From Modestobacter sp. VKM Ac-2977 (lineage in GTDB: Bacteria > Actinomycetota > Actinomycetes > Mycobacteriales > Geodermatophilaceae), in contig NZ_JAPVBQ010000001.1 of the NCBI RefSeq assembly GCF_026968045.1, forward strand, positions 1,005,238 through 1,069,237: DNA of 64,000 bases, in the 5' to 3' direction. Positions within the stretch are counted from its first letter, which is position 1, and every line of letters begins with the position of its first letter. Positions 1 to 8,813 of this stretch are shown here, in pieces. The notes under the pieces were generated by a model, which saw only the letters and a program-made list of their open reading frames with translations, searched no databases and was not told the DNA's origin. Both the position numbers and the translations under genes were made by a program.

Positions 1-542
1 CGCACCACCGGCCGCGGGCGGTGCACAAGCCCGAGCTGGTGGTGCTCTGCGACGTCAGTGGCTCGGTGGCCGGCTTCAGCCACTTCACCCTGATGCTCAC
101 CCAGGCGCTGCGCGAGCACTTCAGCGGCGTGCGGGCCTTCGCCTTCGTCGACTCCACCGACGAGGTCACCCGGTTCTTCACCCCCGGGGCCGACGTGGTG
201 GACGCGATCGCCCGGATCGGCCGGGAGGCGGACGTGGTGAGCTTCGACGGGCACAGCGACTACGGCAACGCGTTGGAGGTCTTCGCGGAGAGGTGGCCGG
301 CGGCGGTCGGCCCGAAGACGTCGCTGCTGGTGCTCGGCGACGGTCGCACCAACTACCGGCACCCGGGTCTGCCGACGCTGGCCGACCTGGTGCGGCGGTC
401 GCGGTCGGCCCACTGGCTCAACCCGGAGCCGCGCCGGCTGTGGGGGAGCGGCGACTCGGCCGCCGACCGGTACGCCGACGTCATCCCGATGGTGGAGGTC
501 CGCACGGCGGCGCAGCTTGCCGACTTCGTCACCACCCTCTGA
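1..542 (+). CDS. VWA domain protein, CoxE-like (C-terminal part)
   Basis: The reading frame is open from the window edge (first full codon at base 3), so only the C-terminal ~180 residues are present. It opens with a von Willebrand factor A core: LCDVSGSVAG is the MIDAS-type DxSGS motif, followed by a Rossmann-like pattern and VLGDGRTN (the second metal-ligand region). This is typical of the CoxE-like family of VWA proteins, which usually partner a MoxR-type AAA ATPase in metal-centre or complex maturation. That partner would lie upstream and cannot be seen. The GTG at 21 is internal to the fold and is unlikely to be the true start. The family call is fairly firm; the substrate is unknown. 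Confidence 0.8.
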   Translation, partial: HHRPRAVHKPELVVLCDVSGSVAGFSHFTLMLTQALREHFSGVRAFAFVDSTDEVTRFFTPGADVVDAIARIGREADVVSFDGHSDYGNALEVFAERWPAAVGPKTSLLVLGDGRTNYRHPGLPTLADLVRRSRSAHWLNPEPRRLWGSGDSAADRYADVIPMVEVRTAAQLADFVTTL

Positions 543-853
543 GCTGGTCCCGGATCGGCCGGGCGGTCCGGGTAGATGACGACACGCCGACGGAATCGTT
601 CCCATGGCGGACCTTCCCTGCGAACCGAGGAACGGGACGGCATCGTCCGCTTCGGGCACGACGGCAGGGTGGACGACGAGGGCGGGGCGCTGGACGCCTC
701 GAGCGTGAGCCCCTCGATGGCGAGCGGCGGCACGGGGGAGCCGGTCGCCGGCCGGCACACACCGGGAGCACCCGGCCGTCGTGCCCCTCCCGCTGGTCGC
801 CGGAGCCGGTGGTCGGACGACCGGCTCCGGCGGGGCCGGGCTAGGCTCGATCG
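543..853. other. non-coding interval upstream of nadD
   Basis: About 310 bases hold no convincing gene; the overlapping open frames are arginine- and glycine-rich shadows. Just after the VWA stop a 6-bp inverted repeat (CCCGGA 549-554 / TCCGGG 567-572) could help end transcription. The right end holds the nadD -10 box. Confidence 0.6.
842..847 (+). promoter_or_regulatory. -10 box of nadD (leaderless)
   Basis: TAGGCT lies 6 bases before the GTG start of nadD. That distance puts transcription initiation at or next to the start codon, so the nadD-rsfS-phosphatase message is probably leaderless. No ribosome binding site is visible upstream of the GTG, which agrees. Confidence 0.55.
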
Positions 854-1633
854 GTGGCAGGACGTCGACTCGGGGTGATGGGCGGCACGTTCGACCCCAT
901 CCACCACGGGCACCTGGTGGCCGCCAGCGAGGTCGCCGGGCTGTTCGGGCTCGACGAGGTCGTCTTCGTGCCGACCGGTCAGCCCTGGCAGAAGTCCGAC
1001 CGGGGCGTGAGCCCCGCCGAGGACCGCTACCTGATGACCGTCATCGCGACCGCCTCCAACCCGCGGTTCTCCGTCAGCCGGGTCGACGTCGACCGGGGCG
1101 GGCCGACGTACACCATCGACACCCTCACCGATCTCCACCGCCTCCATCCCGACGCCGAGCTGTTCTTCATCACCGGCGCCGACGCGCTCGCCCAGATCGT
1201 GGGCTGGCGGGAGACGGACAAGCTCTTCCAGCTGGCGCACTTCGTGGGCGTCACCCGGCCCGGGTACCAGCTGGCCGACGCCGATCTCCCGCGCGGTGCG
1301 GTCAGCCTGGTCGAGGTGCCGGCGCTGGCGATCAGCTCCACCGACTGCCGCGACCGGGTGCGCCGGGGACGGCCCGTCTGGTACCTGGTGCCCGACGGTG
1401 TGGTCCAGTACATCGAGAAGCGCGGGCTGTACCACCCCGGCGCGGCCGGGCCCGACGAGCTGCTGCCCGACACCGCCCCGCGGGTCGGTGGCTTCCCGGC
1501 CGAGCGGCTCGTGGCCCTCGACCACCGGGAGACCGCGGCCACCGACCACCTTGAGACCGCGGCCCCCGACCTGAGCGACACCCCCACCCCCGGGGACGAT
1601 CCGTCCCCCGACCTGCAGGAGATCCCCCGATGA
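854..1633 (+). CDS. nadD: nicotinate-nucleotide adenylyltransferase
   Basis: Transfers AMP from ATP to nicotinate mononucleotide to form deamido-NAD, a cytosolic step of NAD synthesis. The nucleotidyltransferase signature [11 protein letters not shown] is at residues 10-20 and the second motif, AISSTDCR, is near residue 160 (most relatives have ISST.IR). The core ends at GLYHPG near residue 197. The remaining ~60 residues are a proline- and aspartate-rich tail not needed for the fold. The GTG at 854 is chosen because the family begins just before the GGTFDP motif and a -10 box sits 6 bases upstream. The stop overlaps rsfS by 4 bases (ATGA). The order nadD-rsfS-phosphatase is conserved in actinobacteria. 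Confidence 0.95.
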   Translation: MAGRRLGVMGGTFDPIHHGHLVAASEVAGLFGLDEVVFVPTGQPWQKSDRGVSPAEDRYLMTVIATASNPRFSVSRVDVDRGGPTYTIDTLTDLHRLHPDAELFFITGADALAQIVGWRETDKLFQLAHFVGVTRPGYQLADADLPRGAVSLVEVPALAISSTDCRDRVRRGRPVWYLVPDGVVQYIEKRGLYHPGAAGPDELLPDTAPRVGGFPAERLVALDHRETAATDHLETAAPDLSDTPTPGDDPSPDLQEIPR

Positions 1634-2079
1634 CCGCCTCGGACGAGGCACGCGAGACCGCGCTCATCGCAGCGCAGGCCGCCGCCGACAAGCTCGCCAC
1701 CGATGTCTCGATCGTCGACGTCAGTGACCGCCTGGCGATCACCGACGCGTTCGTCCTGACCTCGGCGCCCAACGAACGTCAGGTCCAGTCGATCGTCGAC
1801 GGGGTGGAGGAGCGCCTGCGCGAGCACGGTGTGAAGCCGGTCCGCCGCGAGGGCATGGCCGAGGGGCGGTGGGTGCTGCTGGACTTCGTCGACGTCGTCG
1901 TGCACGTGCAGCACGCCGAGGAGCGCGCCTACTACGCCCTCGAGCGGCTCTGGAAGGACTGCCCGGTGATCCCGTTCACCGACGGCGCGGTCCCTGCCGC
2001 CCCGACGCCCGCTGAGCAGGAGGCTGCCGCCGCCGATGAGGGCAGCGGCGAGGACGCCCCGGGCGAGTCCGGCCGGTGA
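1630..2079 (+). CDS. rsfS: ribosome silencing factor RsfS
   Basis: RsfS binds ribosomal protein L14 and blocks subunit joining when nutrients are low. The 149-residue protein shows the family core ([23 protein letters not shown], here shortened to [12 protein letters not shown] and SAPNERQV), the central [20 protein letters not shown] strand and the [18 protein letters not shown] region. It has an acidic, alanine-rich tail of about 35 residues. It overlaps nadD by ATGA and the next gene by GTGA, so the three genes are translationally coupled. The assignment is secure. Confidence 0.95.
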   Translation: MTASDEARETALIAAQAAADKLATDVSIVDVSDRLAITDAFVLTSAPNERQVQSIVDGVEERLREHGVKPVRREGMAEGRWVLLDFVDVVVHVQHAEERAYYALERLWKDCPVIPFTDGAVPAAPTPAEQEAAAADEGSGEDAPGESGR

Positions 2080-2846
2080 CCGGGGGCGCCGACGCCCCGG
2101 CAGTGCCCCGGCTGCTCGTGTGGCGGCACGGCCGTACCGAGTGGAACGCCGCCGGGCGCTTCCAGGGCCAGCTCGACCCGCCCCTGGACGCCGAGGGGCG
2201 GGCCCAGGCCGCACGCACCGCACCGCACGTCGCCGTCCTGCTGGAGGGCCAGGAGGTGCTGCTGGTCTCCAGCGACCTGCAGCGCGCGGTAGACACGGCT
2301 GGGGCACTCGCCCCGCTGCTGGGCGTGCAGCTGCGCATCGACGAGCGGCTGCGCGAGCACGGGCTGGGCAGCTGGGAGGGCCTGACCCGGCACGAGGTGG
2401 CCGACCGGCACCCGGGGCAGTACGCCGACTGGATGGCCGGCCGCCCGGTGCCCGAGCGCGGCGGAGAGGCGCAGGCCGACGTCGCCGCGCGGGCACTGGC
2501 TGCCGTGGCCGACCTGCCGCCGGCGGCCACGGCCGTGCTGGTGACCCACGGCGGGACGGCCGGCCGGTTGATCGAGGCGCTGCTGGGGCTGGGGGCGGAG
2601 CACAAGCGGGTCTTCGGGCCGCTGGGTAACTGCCACTGGAGCGAGCTGTCCTTCCAGGCCTCGGGCTGGCGGCTGATGCGGCACAACCTGTCCGCGCCGA
2701 CGCCGGAGGGCGTGGAGGGTGGCGCGCGGGCGACCGGTGACCGTGGTCCCTTCCCCGAGCCCTCGGCCACCGACGCCCCCGACGCGCCACGGGCGGGAGC
2801 CAGCCCCGAGGAGGGCGCACCGGCGACCGACGCCGACGCCGGCTGA
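2076..2846 (+). CDS. histidine phosphatase family protein, possible glucosyl-3-phosphoglycerate phosphatase
   Basis: Phosphoglycerate-mutase-like phosphatase of 256 residues. The catalytic motif RHGRTEWN, with the phospho-accepting histidine, is near residue 15; the second histidine is in VTHGGT near residue 155. In mycobacteria the gene beside rsfS in this position is GpgP, which removes phosphate from glucosyl-3-phosphoglycerate during methylglucose lipopolysaccharide synthesis. The position here is the same, so that role is plausible but not shown by sequence alone. The last ~55 residues are low-complexity and acidic. The GTG start overlaps the rsfS stop (GTGA). Confidence 0.8.
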   Translation: MTGGADAPAVPRLLVWRHGRTEWNAAGRFQGQLDPPLDAEGRAQAARTAPHVAVLLEGQEVLLVSSDLQRAVDTAGALAPLLGVQLRIDERLREHGLGSWEGLTRHEVADRHPGQYADWMAGRPVPERGGEAQADVAARALAAVADLPPAATAVLVTHGGTAGRLIEALLGLGAEHKRVFGPLGNCHWSELSFQASGWRLMRHNLSAPTPEGVEGGARATGDRGPFPEPSATDAPDAPRAGASPEEGAPATDADAG

Positions 2847-2880
2847 CCAGCCACTCCCGCGGCGCCGCGCACCACGCGGC

Positions 2881-2886
2881 TAGCCT
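2881..2886 (+). promoter_or_regulatory. -10 box of the degV gene (leaderless)
   Basis: TAGCCT ends 6 bases before the ATG at 2893. degV therefore probably has its own leaderless promoter despite following the nadD operon closely. Confidence 0.5.
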
Positions 2887-2892
2887 CGCGCC

Positions 2893-3813
2893 ATGTCCGT
2901 CGCCGTGGTCACCGACTCGACGGCCTACCTGCCGGCCGACGTCGTCGAGCACTTCGGCATCGAGGTCGTGCCGCTCTACGTGGTGCTCGCCGGGCGGTCC
3001 GGCCGGGAGGGCAGCGACGTCACCTCCGCGGAGGTCGCCCGTTCGCTCGCCGTGCGGGGCGGCCACGTCAGCACGTCCCGCCCGACGCCGGGGGACTTCG
3101 TGGCCGTCTACCGGCGGCTGCTGGACGGCGGTGCCGACCGGCTGGTGTCGGTGCACCTGTCCGGGGAGCTGTCGGGCACCTGGGACGCCGCGCGGGTGGC
3201 CGCGACGCAGGTCGGTGAGCACCTGGTGACCGTGCTGGACTCCCGGTCGGCCGCGATGGGCACCGGGTTCGCCGTGCTGGCCGCTGCCCGGGCCGCGGCG
3301 GGGGGCGCCTCGGCCGCCGAGGTGGCCGACGCGGCGCGGCGGACGGCGGCGGCGACCCGCACCTTCTTCGTCGTCGACACCCTGGAGCACCTGCGGCGCG
3401 GCGGGCGGATCGGTGCTGCGGCCGCGCTGCTGGGCAGTGCCCTCGCGGTGAAGCCGGTGCTGCACGTGACCGACGGCCAGGTGGTCGCCCTGGAGAAGGT
3501 GCGCACCTCGGCCCGCGCGCTCAACCGGCTGGTCCAGCGCGCGGCCGACGTGGCCGGTGACGCGCCGGTGGCGGCGGCGGTGCACCACCTCGCCGCCCCC
3601 GAGCGCGCGCAGCGGCTCGCCGACCAGCTCGCCGCCCGACTCCCGGCGCTGACCGAGCTGTACGTCAGCGAGCTGGGGGCCGCCGTCGGGGCGCACGTCG
3701 GGCCGGGCGCGGTCGGGGTGGTCGTCGACCCCACGCCGCGGCCGGCGACCGAGGCAGGACAGCGGCCGGAGGACGCCCCACCGCCGGACCCGTCGGAACA
3801 CGGGCAGGACTGA
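2893..3813 (+). CDS. DegV family fatty-acid-binding protein
   Basis: A 306-residue cytosolic protein of the DegV/FakB fold, which binds one fatty-acid chain. The N-terminal strand VVTDSTAYLP carries the conserved TDS motif, and the region near residues 60-90 has the STSRPTPGDF segment typical of the family. The GGRIG loop is near residue 170. In firmicutes FakB presents fatty acids to the FakA kinase; no kinase is nearby, so the exact role here is open. The gene sits between the nadD operon and comEA, as in other actinobacteria. The C-terminal ~25 residues are proline-rich. Confidence 0.88.
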   Translation: MSVAVVTDSTAYLPADVVEHFGIEVVPLYVVLAGRSGREGSDVTSAEVARSLAVRGGHVSTSRPTPGDFVAVYRRLLDGGADRLVSVHLSGELSGTWDAARVAATQVGEHLVTVLDSRSAAMGTGFAVLAAARAAAGGASAAEVADAARRTAAATRTFFVVDTLEHLRRGGRIGAAAALLGSALAVKPVLHVTDGQVVALEKVRTSARALNRLVQRAADVAGDAPVAAAVHHLAAPERAQRLADQLAARLPALTELYVSELGAAVGAHVGPGAVGVVVDPTPRPATEAGQRPEDAPPPDPSEHGQD

Positions 3814-3951
3814 GGGCGGGAGCTCGGGCACCCGGCCACGGTCCGGTGGTCCCGGCGGTGCGCGGGGGACACCGTCCACAACGGTGCCCGCCGTCCACAA
3901 CCTGTCCGCGGCCCTCGTCGGGGGCGGCGCCGGCTCCCTAGCGTCCGTGCC

Positions 3952-4803
3952 GTGCGCCCTCCTGTCCGTCGCAGCGACGACTCCGACGTCATCCGGGCCC
4001 GGCTCCGGGCCCTGCTGGCGGAGGGGCAGCCCGGTGGCTGGGTCCCCGACGTGGACGAGCCGGGTGCACCGTCCGACGACGGTGGATGGCCGGACGACGA
4101 GGACGACCGGGCGACCCAGCCCGTCGAGGCCGCACACCTGCCCGCGGGACTGGGCCGGCACCGCGCTCCCGGGCGTGCCGCCCGCGTCGACCCCGGTCGT
4201 CCGGGCGCCTGGGCGCTGTGGGTGGTCGCGGTGCTGGCGGCGGTCGTCGTCGTCGGCTGGACGTGGGTCGACCGCCCGGTCGTCGACCAGGTGCCGGCCG
4301 CTGCGTCGCGCGGTGCCGCGGTGGCCACCGCCGGCCCGGTGCCACCTGCCTCGGCTGCCCCCGCACCCGGCACACCGACCGGCACGGTCGTGGTCTCGGT
4401 CGTCGGGTTGGTCAGCACCCCGGGCCTGGTCACGCTGCCGGCCGGGGCGCGGGTGGCCGATGCGCTGGCCGCGGCCGGCGGGCTGTTGCCCGAGGCCGAC
4501 CCTGCATCGGTCAACGCGGCTGCCGTGGTCACCGACGGCCAGCAGATCGCCGTCGGGGTGCCCGGGGCGGTGACCGGCGCGGAGCCGGCGGGCGGCGCAG
4601 CGGCGGGCGGGGCCCTGCTGGACCTGAACACCGCGACCGTCGCTGAGCTGGACGCGTTGCCGGGGATCGGCCCCGTGCTCGCCCAGCGCATCGTCGACCA
4701 CCGCTCCGCACACGGGCCGTTCACCGACGTCGACCGGCTGGACGACGTCAGCGGCATCGGACCGGCGATCTTCGCAGACCTGGCCGCGCGGGTGCGGGTC
4801 TGA
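3952..4803 (+). CDS. comEA: ComEA family helix-hairpin-helix DNA-binding protein
   Basis: Membrane-anchored DNA receptor related to the competence protein ComEA. From N to C: an acidic cytosolic stretch; one transmembrane helix at about residues 87-105 (ALWVVAVLAAVVVVGW); a proline/alanine linker; an SLBB-like domain (VVGLVSTPGLVTLPAGARV) at about 145-185; and a C-terminal double helix-hairpin-helix domain (LNTATVAELDALPGIGPVLA and DVSGIGPAIF) at about 222-283. The GTG start is chosen because TAGCGT (3939-3944) lies 7 bases upstream, which implies leaderless expression. It is directly upstream of comEC, its usual partner. Natural transformation has not been inferred beyond this pair. Confidence 0.92.
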   Translation: MRPPVRRSDDSDVIRARLRALLAEGQPGGWVPDVDEPGAPSDDGGWPDDEDDRATQPVEAAHLPAGLGRHRAPGRAARVDPGRPGAWALWVVAVLAAVVVVGWTWVDRPVVDQVPAAASRGAAVATAGPVPPASAAPAPGTPTGTVVVSVVGLVSTPGLVTLPAGARVADALAAAGGLLPEADPASVNAAAVVTDGQQIAVGVPGAVTGAEPAGGAAAGGALLDLNTATVAELDALPGIGPVLAQRIVDHRSAHGPFTDVDRLDDVSGIGPAIFADLAARVRV

Positions 4804-4841
4804 CCAGGCCAGCGCCGGGTGCCCCGCGCCCGGTCCACCGG

Positions 4842-7421
4842 GTGCCGGCGACGGAGCGGTGGTCGTGGCTCGACCTCCGGCTCGTCCCACCCGCGGCCAC
4901 CGTGTGGGTGCTGACCCTGCTGGCACCCCAGCTGCCCGCCGGGCTGCTCCTGCCCCTCGCGGTGGTCGCGGCCCTCGGTGCCGCTGGTCTGCTGCTGGCC
5001 GGCGGCCCCGGCCGGGCCGGCACGCTCCGAGGGGTCGCGGCCCGCGGCGTCGTCATCGGGTGCCTGGCCGCGGTCACCGTCACCGGGGCCACCGCGGCGG
5101 TCCGGGCCCAGGCGCGGGCGGCGTCACCCCTGCTGACGTTCGCCGACCGCGGATCGGTCGTCGAGGTGGTCCTGGAGCTGACCGACGACCCGCGGCCGGT
5201 GGCCGGTGCCGGACCAGCCCGGGTGCTCGTCGACGGCACCGTCTCCCAGGCCGACGGCCGGACCGTGGCCGACGACCCGGTGCTGCTCTTCGGCGAGGCT
5301 GAGGAGTGGGCCGGGCTGCTCCCCGGTCAGGCGGTGCGACTCCACGTCCTGGTGCGCCCCGCGGAGCCCGGGGACGACGTCGTGGCCGTGCTGTCGGCGC
5401 GGTCACCGCCCGATCCGGTCGGTGGGCCGGGTGTGGTACAGGACGCGGCCGGGTCCCTGCGCGCCGGGCTGGCCGAGTCGGCTGCCCGCACCCTGCCCGA
5501 CCGCGCCGCCGGCCTGCTGCCCGGCCTCGTCGTGGGCGACACCAGTGGCATGGACCCGATGCTCACCGAGGCGTTCCGGCGAGCGGGTCTGGCGCACCTG
5601 ACGGCCGTCTCCGGGGCCAACGTGGCGATCGTGGTGGCGCTGGTCCTGTGGCCGCTGCGGGCGCGGGCCGTCGACCGGCGGTGGCAGGCGCTCGCCGCGG
5701 GCCTGGCGATCGCCGGGTTCGTCGTCCTCGCCCGCCCAGGGGCCAGCGTGCTCCGGGCCGCGGCCATGGGCGCGGTGGCGGTGCTGGCGCTGGCCTCCGG
5801 CCGGGCCCGTGCCGCGGTCCCGGCCCTGGCGGTCACCGTCCTGGTGCTGCTGCTCCTCGCGCCGGGGCTGGCGACCGATCCAGGGTTCGCCCTGTCGGTC
5901 TCCGCCACGGCGGCGATCGTGCTGCTGGCGCCTGGCTGGTCCCGTGCGCTCCGCCGCCACCGTGCGCCCCGGCCGCTGGCCGATGCCGTCGCGGTCAGCG
6001 CGGCCGCCGGCGTGGTCACCGCACCCCTGGTCGCCGGCCTCTCCGGGCTGGTCAGCCTGGTGTCCCTGCCGGCCAACCTGCTGGCCGCGCCCGCGGTGGC
6101 CCCGGCGACCGTGCTGGGCGTGCTGGCTGCCCTGGTGTCGCCCGCAGCGCCCTGGCTGGCCGATGCGCTCACCTGGCTCGCCGGTTGGCCGGTGCGCTGG
6201 CTCGTCGTCGTCGCCGAGCGCGCCGCGGCCGTGCCCGACGGCGCCACCGGCTGGCCGGCCGGCACCCGGGGCGCAGTTCTGCTGGCCGTCGTCCTGACCG
6301 GCGTGGTCTCGGCCCTGCGGCGCTGGCCCCGGCTGCGCCCACTGGCGCTGGCCGTTCTGGTGGGGGTGGTGCTGATCGGCTGGCCGGTGCGCCAGCTCAG
6401 CCGGGGCTGGCCGTTGCCGGACACGGTCGTGGTGGCCTGCGACGTCGGCCAGGGTGACGCGCTCGTGCTGCCGACCGGTCCGGGCGAGGCGGTGCTGGTC
6501 GACGCGGGACCGGACCCGGCCCTCGTCGACGGTTGCCTGCGCCGGCTCGGGGTGGAGCAACTGCCGTTGGTACTGCTGTCGCACCTGGATGCCGACCACG
6601 TGGGTGGGCTGGCCGGCGCGCTGGCCGGACGGGACGTCGGGGAGGTGGCCACCGGGACGCTGGCGCCCGACGACGAACGGGTGCCCCAGCTGGACCGGGC
6701 GGTGGCCGAGGCGGGTGCCCGGCACGCGGTCCTCCTGCCGGGCGACCGGCGCACGGTCGGCAGCGCCGACCTCGAGGTGCTCGCCCCCGATCCGGCCGAG
6801 GCCGTCGCCGGGGCCGAGCCCAACGACCTGAGCCTCGTCGTCCGGGCCACCCAGCGCGGGGTCCGGGTGCTGCTCACCGGCGACCTCGGCGCGGAGGCGG
6901 AGGCGCGGCTGGTGGCGGTCGGCCTCGACCTGGGCGCCGACGTGTTCAAGGTGCCGCACCACGGCAGCGCGGACGCCGATCCCGGCTTCCTCGCCGCCAG
7001 CGGGGCGGCCGTCGCGCTGATCTCGGTGGGCGCGGACAACAGCTACGGCCACCCGACCCGGCGGCTGCTGGACTGGCTGGCCGACGCCGGCATGCGCATC
7101 CACCGGACCGACCGGGACGGCGACGTGGCGGTGGTCGGCCGGGCGGGGGAGTGGGGAGTGGCGGTGCGGGGGCCGGACGCCGTGCTGCGTGCCACCGCCG
7201 CGGCCGAGCCACCCGCCCCGGGCACGTCGGGTGCGCCGCGACCGGGCGGAGGAGCGTCCCGGACCCGTCGGCGCCCCGTGGCAGCATGGCCCCGTGGCAA
7301 CAGCGGCACCTCCGGCTCCGACCTCCCGGCTCCGGGTCGTGGTGGGCGAGGAGGAGCTGCTGCGCGCGCGGGCGGTCTCCGCCGTGCGCGCGGCGGTCCG
7401 CGAGCGCCACCCCGACAGTGA
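4842..7421 (+). CDS. comEC: ComEC/Rec2 family DNA uptake channel
   Basis: An 859-residue polytopic membrane protein. The N-terminal third has several hydrophobic helices and a soluble OB-like region. The central competence domain starts at GLLPGLVVGDTSGMD and includes HLTAVSGANVAI. The C-terminal metallo-beta-lactamase-like domain carries LLSHLDADHVGG near residue 580, VLLTGDLG and KVPHHGSAD. The last ~75 residues are a low-complexity basic tail that runs on past the start of holA (127-base overlap), so the final part of the frame may be dispensable. No ATG or GTG lies between the comEA stop and 4842 in this frame, which fixes the start. The protein would carry single-stranded DNA across the membrane. 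Confidence 0.92.
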   Translation: MPATERWSWLDLRLVPPAATVWVLTLLAPQLPAGLLLPLAVVAALGAAGLLLAGGPGRAGTLRGVAARGVVIGCLAAVTVTGATAAVRAQARAASPLLTFADRGSVVEVVLELTDDPRPVAGAGPARVLVDGTVSQADGRTVADDPVLLFGEAEEWAGLLPGQAVRLHVLVRPAEPGDDVVAVLSARSPPDPVGGPGVVQDAAGSLRAGLAESAARTLPDRAAGLLPGLVVGDTSGMDPMLTEAFRRAGLAHLTAVSGANVAIVVALVLWPLRARAVDRRWQALAAGLAIAGFVVLARPGASVLRAAAMGAVAVLALASGRARAAVPALAVTVLVLLLLAPGLATDPGFALSVSATAAIVLLAPGWSRALRRHRAPRPLADAVAVSAAAGVVTAPLVAGLSGLVSLVSLPANLLAAPAVAPATVLGVLAALVSPAAPWLADALTWLAGWPVRWLVVVAERAAAVPDGATGWPAGTRGAVLLAVVLTGVVSALRRWPRLRPLALAVLVGVVLIGWPVRQLSRGWPLPDTVVVACDVGQGDALVLPTGPGEAVLVDAGPDPALVDGCLRRLGVEQLPLVLLSHLDADHVGGLAGALAGRDVGEVATGTLAPDDERVPQLDRAVAEAGARHAVLLPGDRRTVGSADLEVLAPDPAEAVAGAEPNDLSLVVRATQRGVRVLLTGDLGAEAEARLVAVGLDLGADVFKVPHHGSADADPGFLAASGAAVALISVGADNSYGHPTRRLLDWLADAGMRIHRTDRDGDVAVVGRAGEWGVAVRGPDAVLRATAAAEPPAPGTSGAPRPGGGASRTRRRPVAAWPRGNSGTSGSDLPAPGRGGRGGAAARAGGLRRARGGPRAPPRQ

Positions 7422-8298
7422 GGAGCACGAGCTCCCCGCGGCCGGGCTGGCGGTCGGCCAGCTGGCCGACGTGCTCGCGCCCTCCCTGTTCGGCGGACAC
7501 CGGCTGGTCGTCGTCACCGGGGTGCAGGAGTCCGCAGCGGCGCTGGCCGACTCCCTCGTGAGCTACACCAAGGAGCCGGACCCGGAGCTCACGCTGGTCG
7601 TCGTGCACAACGGCGGGAAGCGCAACGAGGCACTGCTGAAGGCGTTCAAGGCAGCCGGTGCGGCGGTCGACGAGTGCCCGAAGATCAGCTCGGCGGGGGA
7701 ACGGGTCGCCTTCGTGCGCAACGAGGTGCGGTTCGCCGGCGGCAAGATCACCCCGGATGCGGTGACCGCGTTGCTGGACGCGGTGGGCAACGACCTCCGC
7801 GGGCTGTCGGCCGCCGCCAGCCAGCTGGTGTCGGACTTCGGTGGGGTCATCGACGCCGACGCCGTCGCCCGCTTCCACCGGGGCCAGGCCGAGGTCACCG
7901 GGTTCACCGTCGCCGAACGGGTGCTGGTCGGTGACATGGCCGGCTCGGTGGAGATGCTGCGGTGGGCGCTGGACCGCGGGGTGGCCCACGTGCTGATCGC
8001 CGACGCGCTGGCCGACGGGGTGCGCACTGCGGCCCGGGTCGCCTCGCTGAACACCACCAACATCGGTGAGCTGGCCCGCCAGCTCAAGCTCCCGCCGTGG
8101 AAGGTGAAGAAGGCGCAGGCGCAGGCGAGGGGCTGGAGCATCGACGCGCTGCAGCAGGCGATCGGGGTGGTCGCCGAGCTCAACGCCGACGTGAAGGGTG
8201 CTGCCGCCAGTGCCGACTACGCGCTGGAACGGGCGGTCCGCCGGATCGTGGGCATCCGCGCGGCCGCGGCCGGCGGTCGGGCCCGCGCGCTGCGCTGA
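7294..8298 (+). CDS. holA: DNA polymerase III subunit delta
   Basis: The delta subunit opens the beta sliding clamp within the clamp loader. The 334-residue protein begins with LRVVVGEEELLRARAV, the family N-terminus, and contains the VVHNGGKRNEALLKAF and LSAAASQLVSDFGG segments. It ends with the helical domain (LARQLKLPPWKVKKAQAQA). The open frame extends upstream to 7189, but GTG 7294 matches the usual N-terminus, and CAGCAT (7282-7287) lies 6 bases before it, suggesting a leaderless start inside the end of comEC. The order comEA-comEC-holA-(rpsT) is conserved in actinobacteria. Confidence 0.93.
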   Translation: MATAAPPAPTSRLRVVVGEEELLRARAVSAVRAAVRERHPDSEEHELPAAGLAVGQLADVLAPSLFGGHRLVVVTGVQESAAALADSLVSYTKEPDPELTLVVVHNGGKRNEALLKAFKAAGAAVDECPKISSAGERVAFVRNEVRFAGGKITPDAVTALLDAVGNDLRGLSAAASQLVSDFGGVIDADAVARFHRGQAEVTGFTVAERVLVGDMAGSVEMLRWALDRGVAHVLIADALADGVRTAARVASLNTTNIGELARQLKLPPWKVKKAQAQARGWSIDALQQAIGVVAELNADVKGAAASADYALERAVRRIVGIRAAAAGGRARALR

Positions 8299-8396
8299 CG
8301 TCCCGAGTCCACCACTGGGGCCGGCCCCGCGTCGTGGCCGACGGCTCGCCGGGCCCGAGCTGGGTGCCCGGAGGACGAGATGTGGCCAGAGACGCC

Positions 8397-8428
8397 ACGA
8401 GCCCCCTCCCAGCGGGGAGGGGGCTCGT
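8397..8428. terminator. bidirectional hairpin between holA and rpsT
   Basis: A perfect 14-bp stem (8397-8410 with 8415-8428) closes an AGCG tetraloop. It sits between convergent holA and rpsT. There is no T-run on either side, as is common for actinobacterial terminators. Confidence 0.7.
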
Positions 8429-8449
8429 CGCGGAGCGGGTGCGCGCAGC

Positions 8450-8710
8450 TCAGAGGCTGGCGACCTTCTTGGCCAGCGCCGACTTGCGGTTCGCCGCCTG
8501 GTTCTTGTGGATGACGCCCTTGCTGGCCGCCTTGTCCAGTGCCTTCGAGGCGGTCGCGAGGGCGGCCTCGGCCGCTGCCTTGTCCCCGGCGTCGGCGGCC
8601 GTGCGGAAACGCCGCACCTGCGTCTTCAGGGCGGACCGGACAGCGACGTTGCGCTGACGAGCGATCTCGTTGGTCTTGATCCGCTTGATCTGGGACTTGA
8701 TGTTCGCCAC
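8450..8710 (-). CDS. rpsT: 30S ribosomal protein S20
   Basis: A small basic ribosomal protein that binds 16S rRNA in the body of the small subunit. The 86-residue product begins [20 protein letters not shown] after a GTG start and keeps the family's three-helix pattern, with [17 protein letters not shown] near the C-terminus. The longer open frame starts at 8767, but S20 always begins just before ANIKSQ, so GTG 8710 is chosen. A possible -10 box (TATCTT, minus strand 8801-8796) would give a leader of about 80 bases. It is convergent with holA. Confidence 0.97.
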   Translation of the reverse strand: MANIKSQIKRIKTNEIARQRNVAVRSALKTQVRRFRTAADAGDKAAAEAALATASKALDKAASKGVIHKNQAANRKSALAKKVASL

Positions 8711-8813
8711 GCGTGAGCCTCGGATGTGTCGCAGGGAGGTGTACTTCTGACAGTGCGTCCACGGCACAACGAAGCGCAGCGCGGACCGGCCTCACAAGAT
8801 ACCAGCCCACAGC

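Noticed and set aside
1027-4926. 1299-codon open frame on the minus strand
   Set aside because: It lies antisense to nadD, rsfS, the phosphatase, degV and comEA, has no domain, and has the arginine/glycine/proline composition of a high-GC shadow frame. The same holds for 30469-33183 and 14031-16334 on the minus strand.
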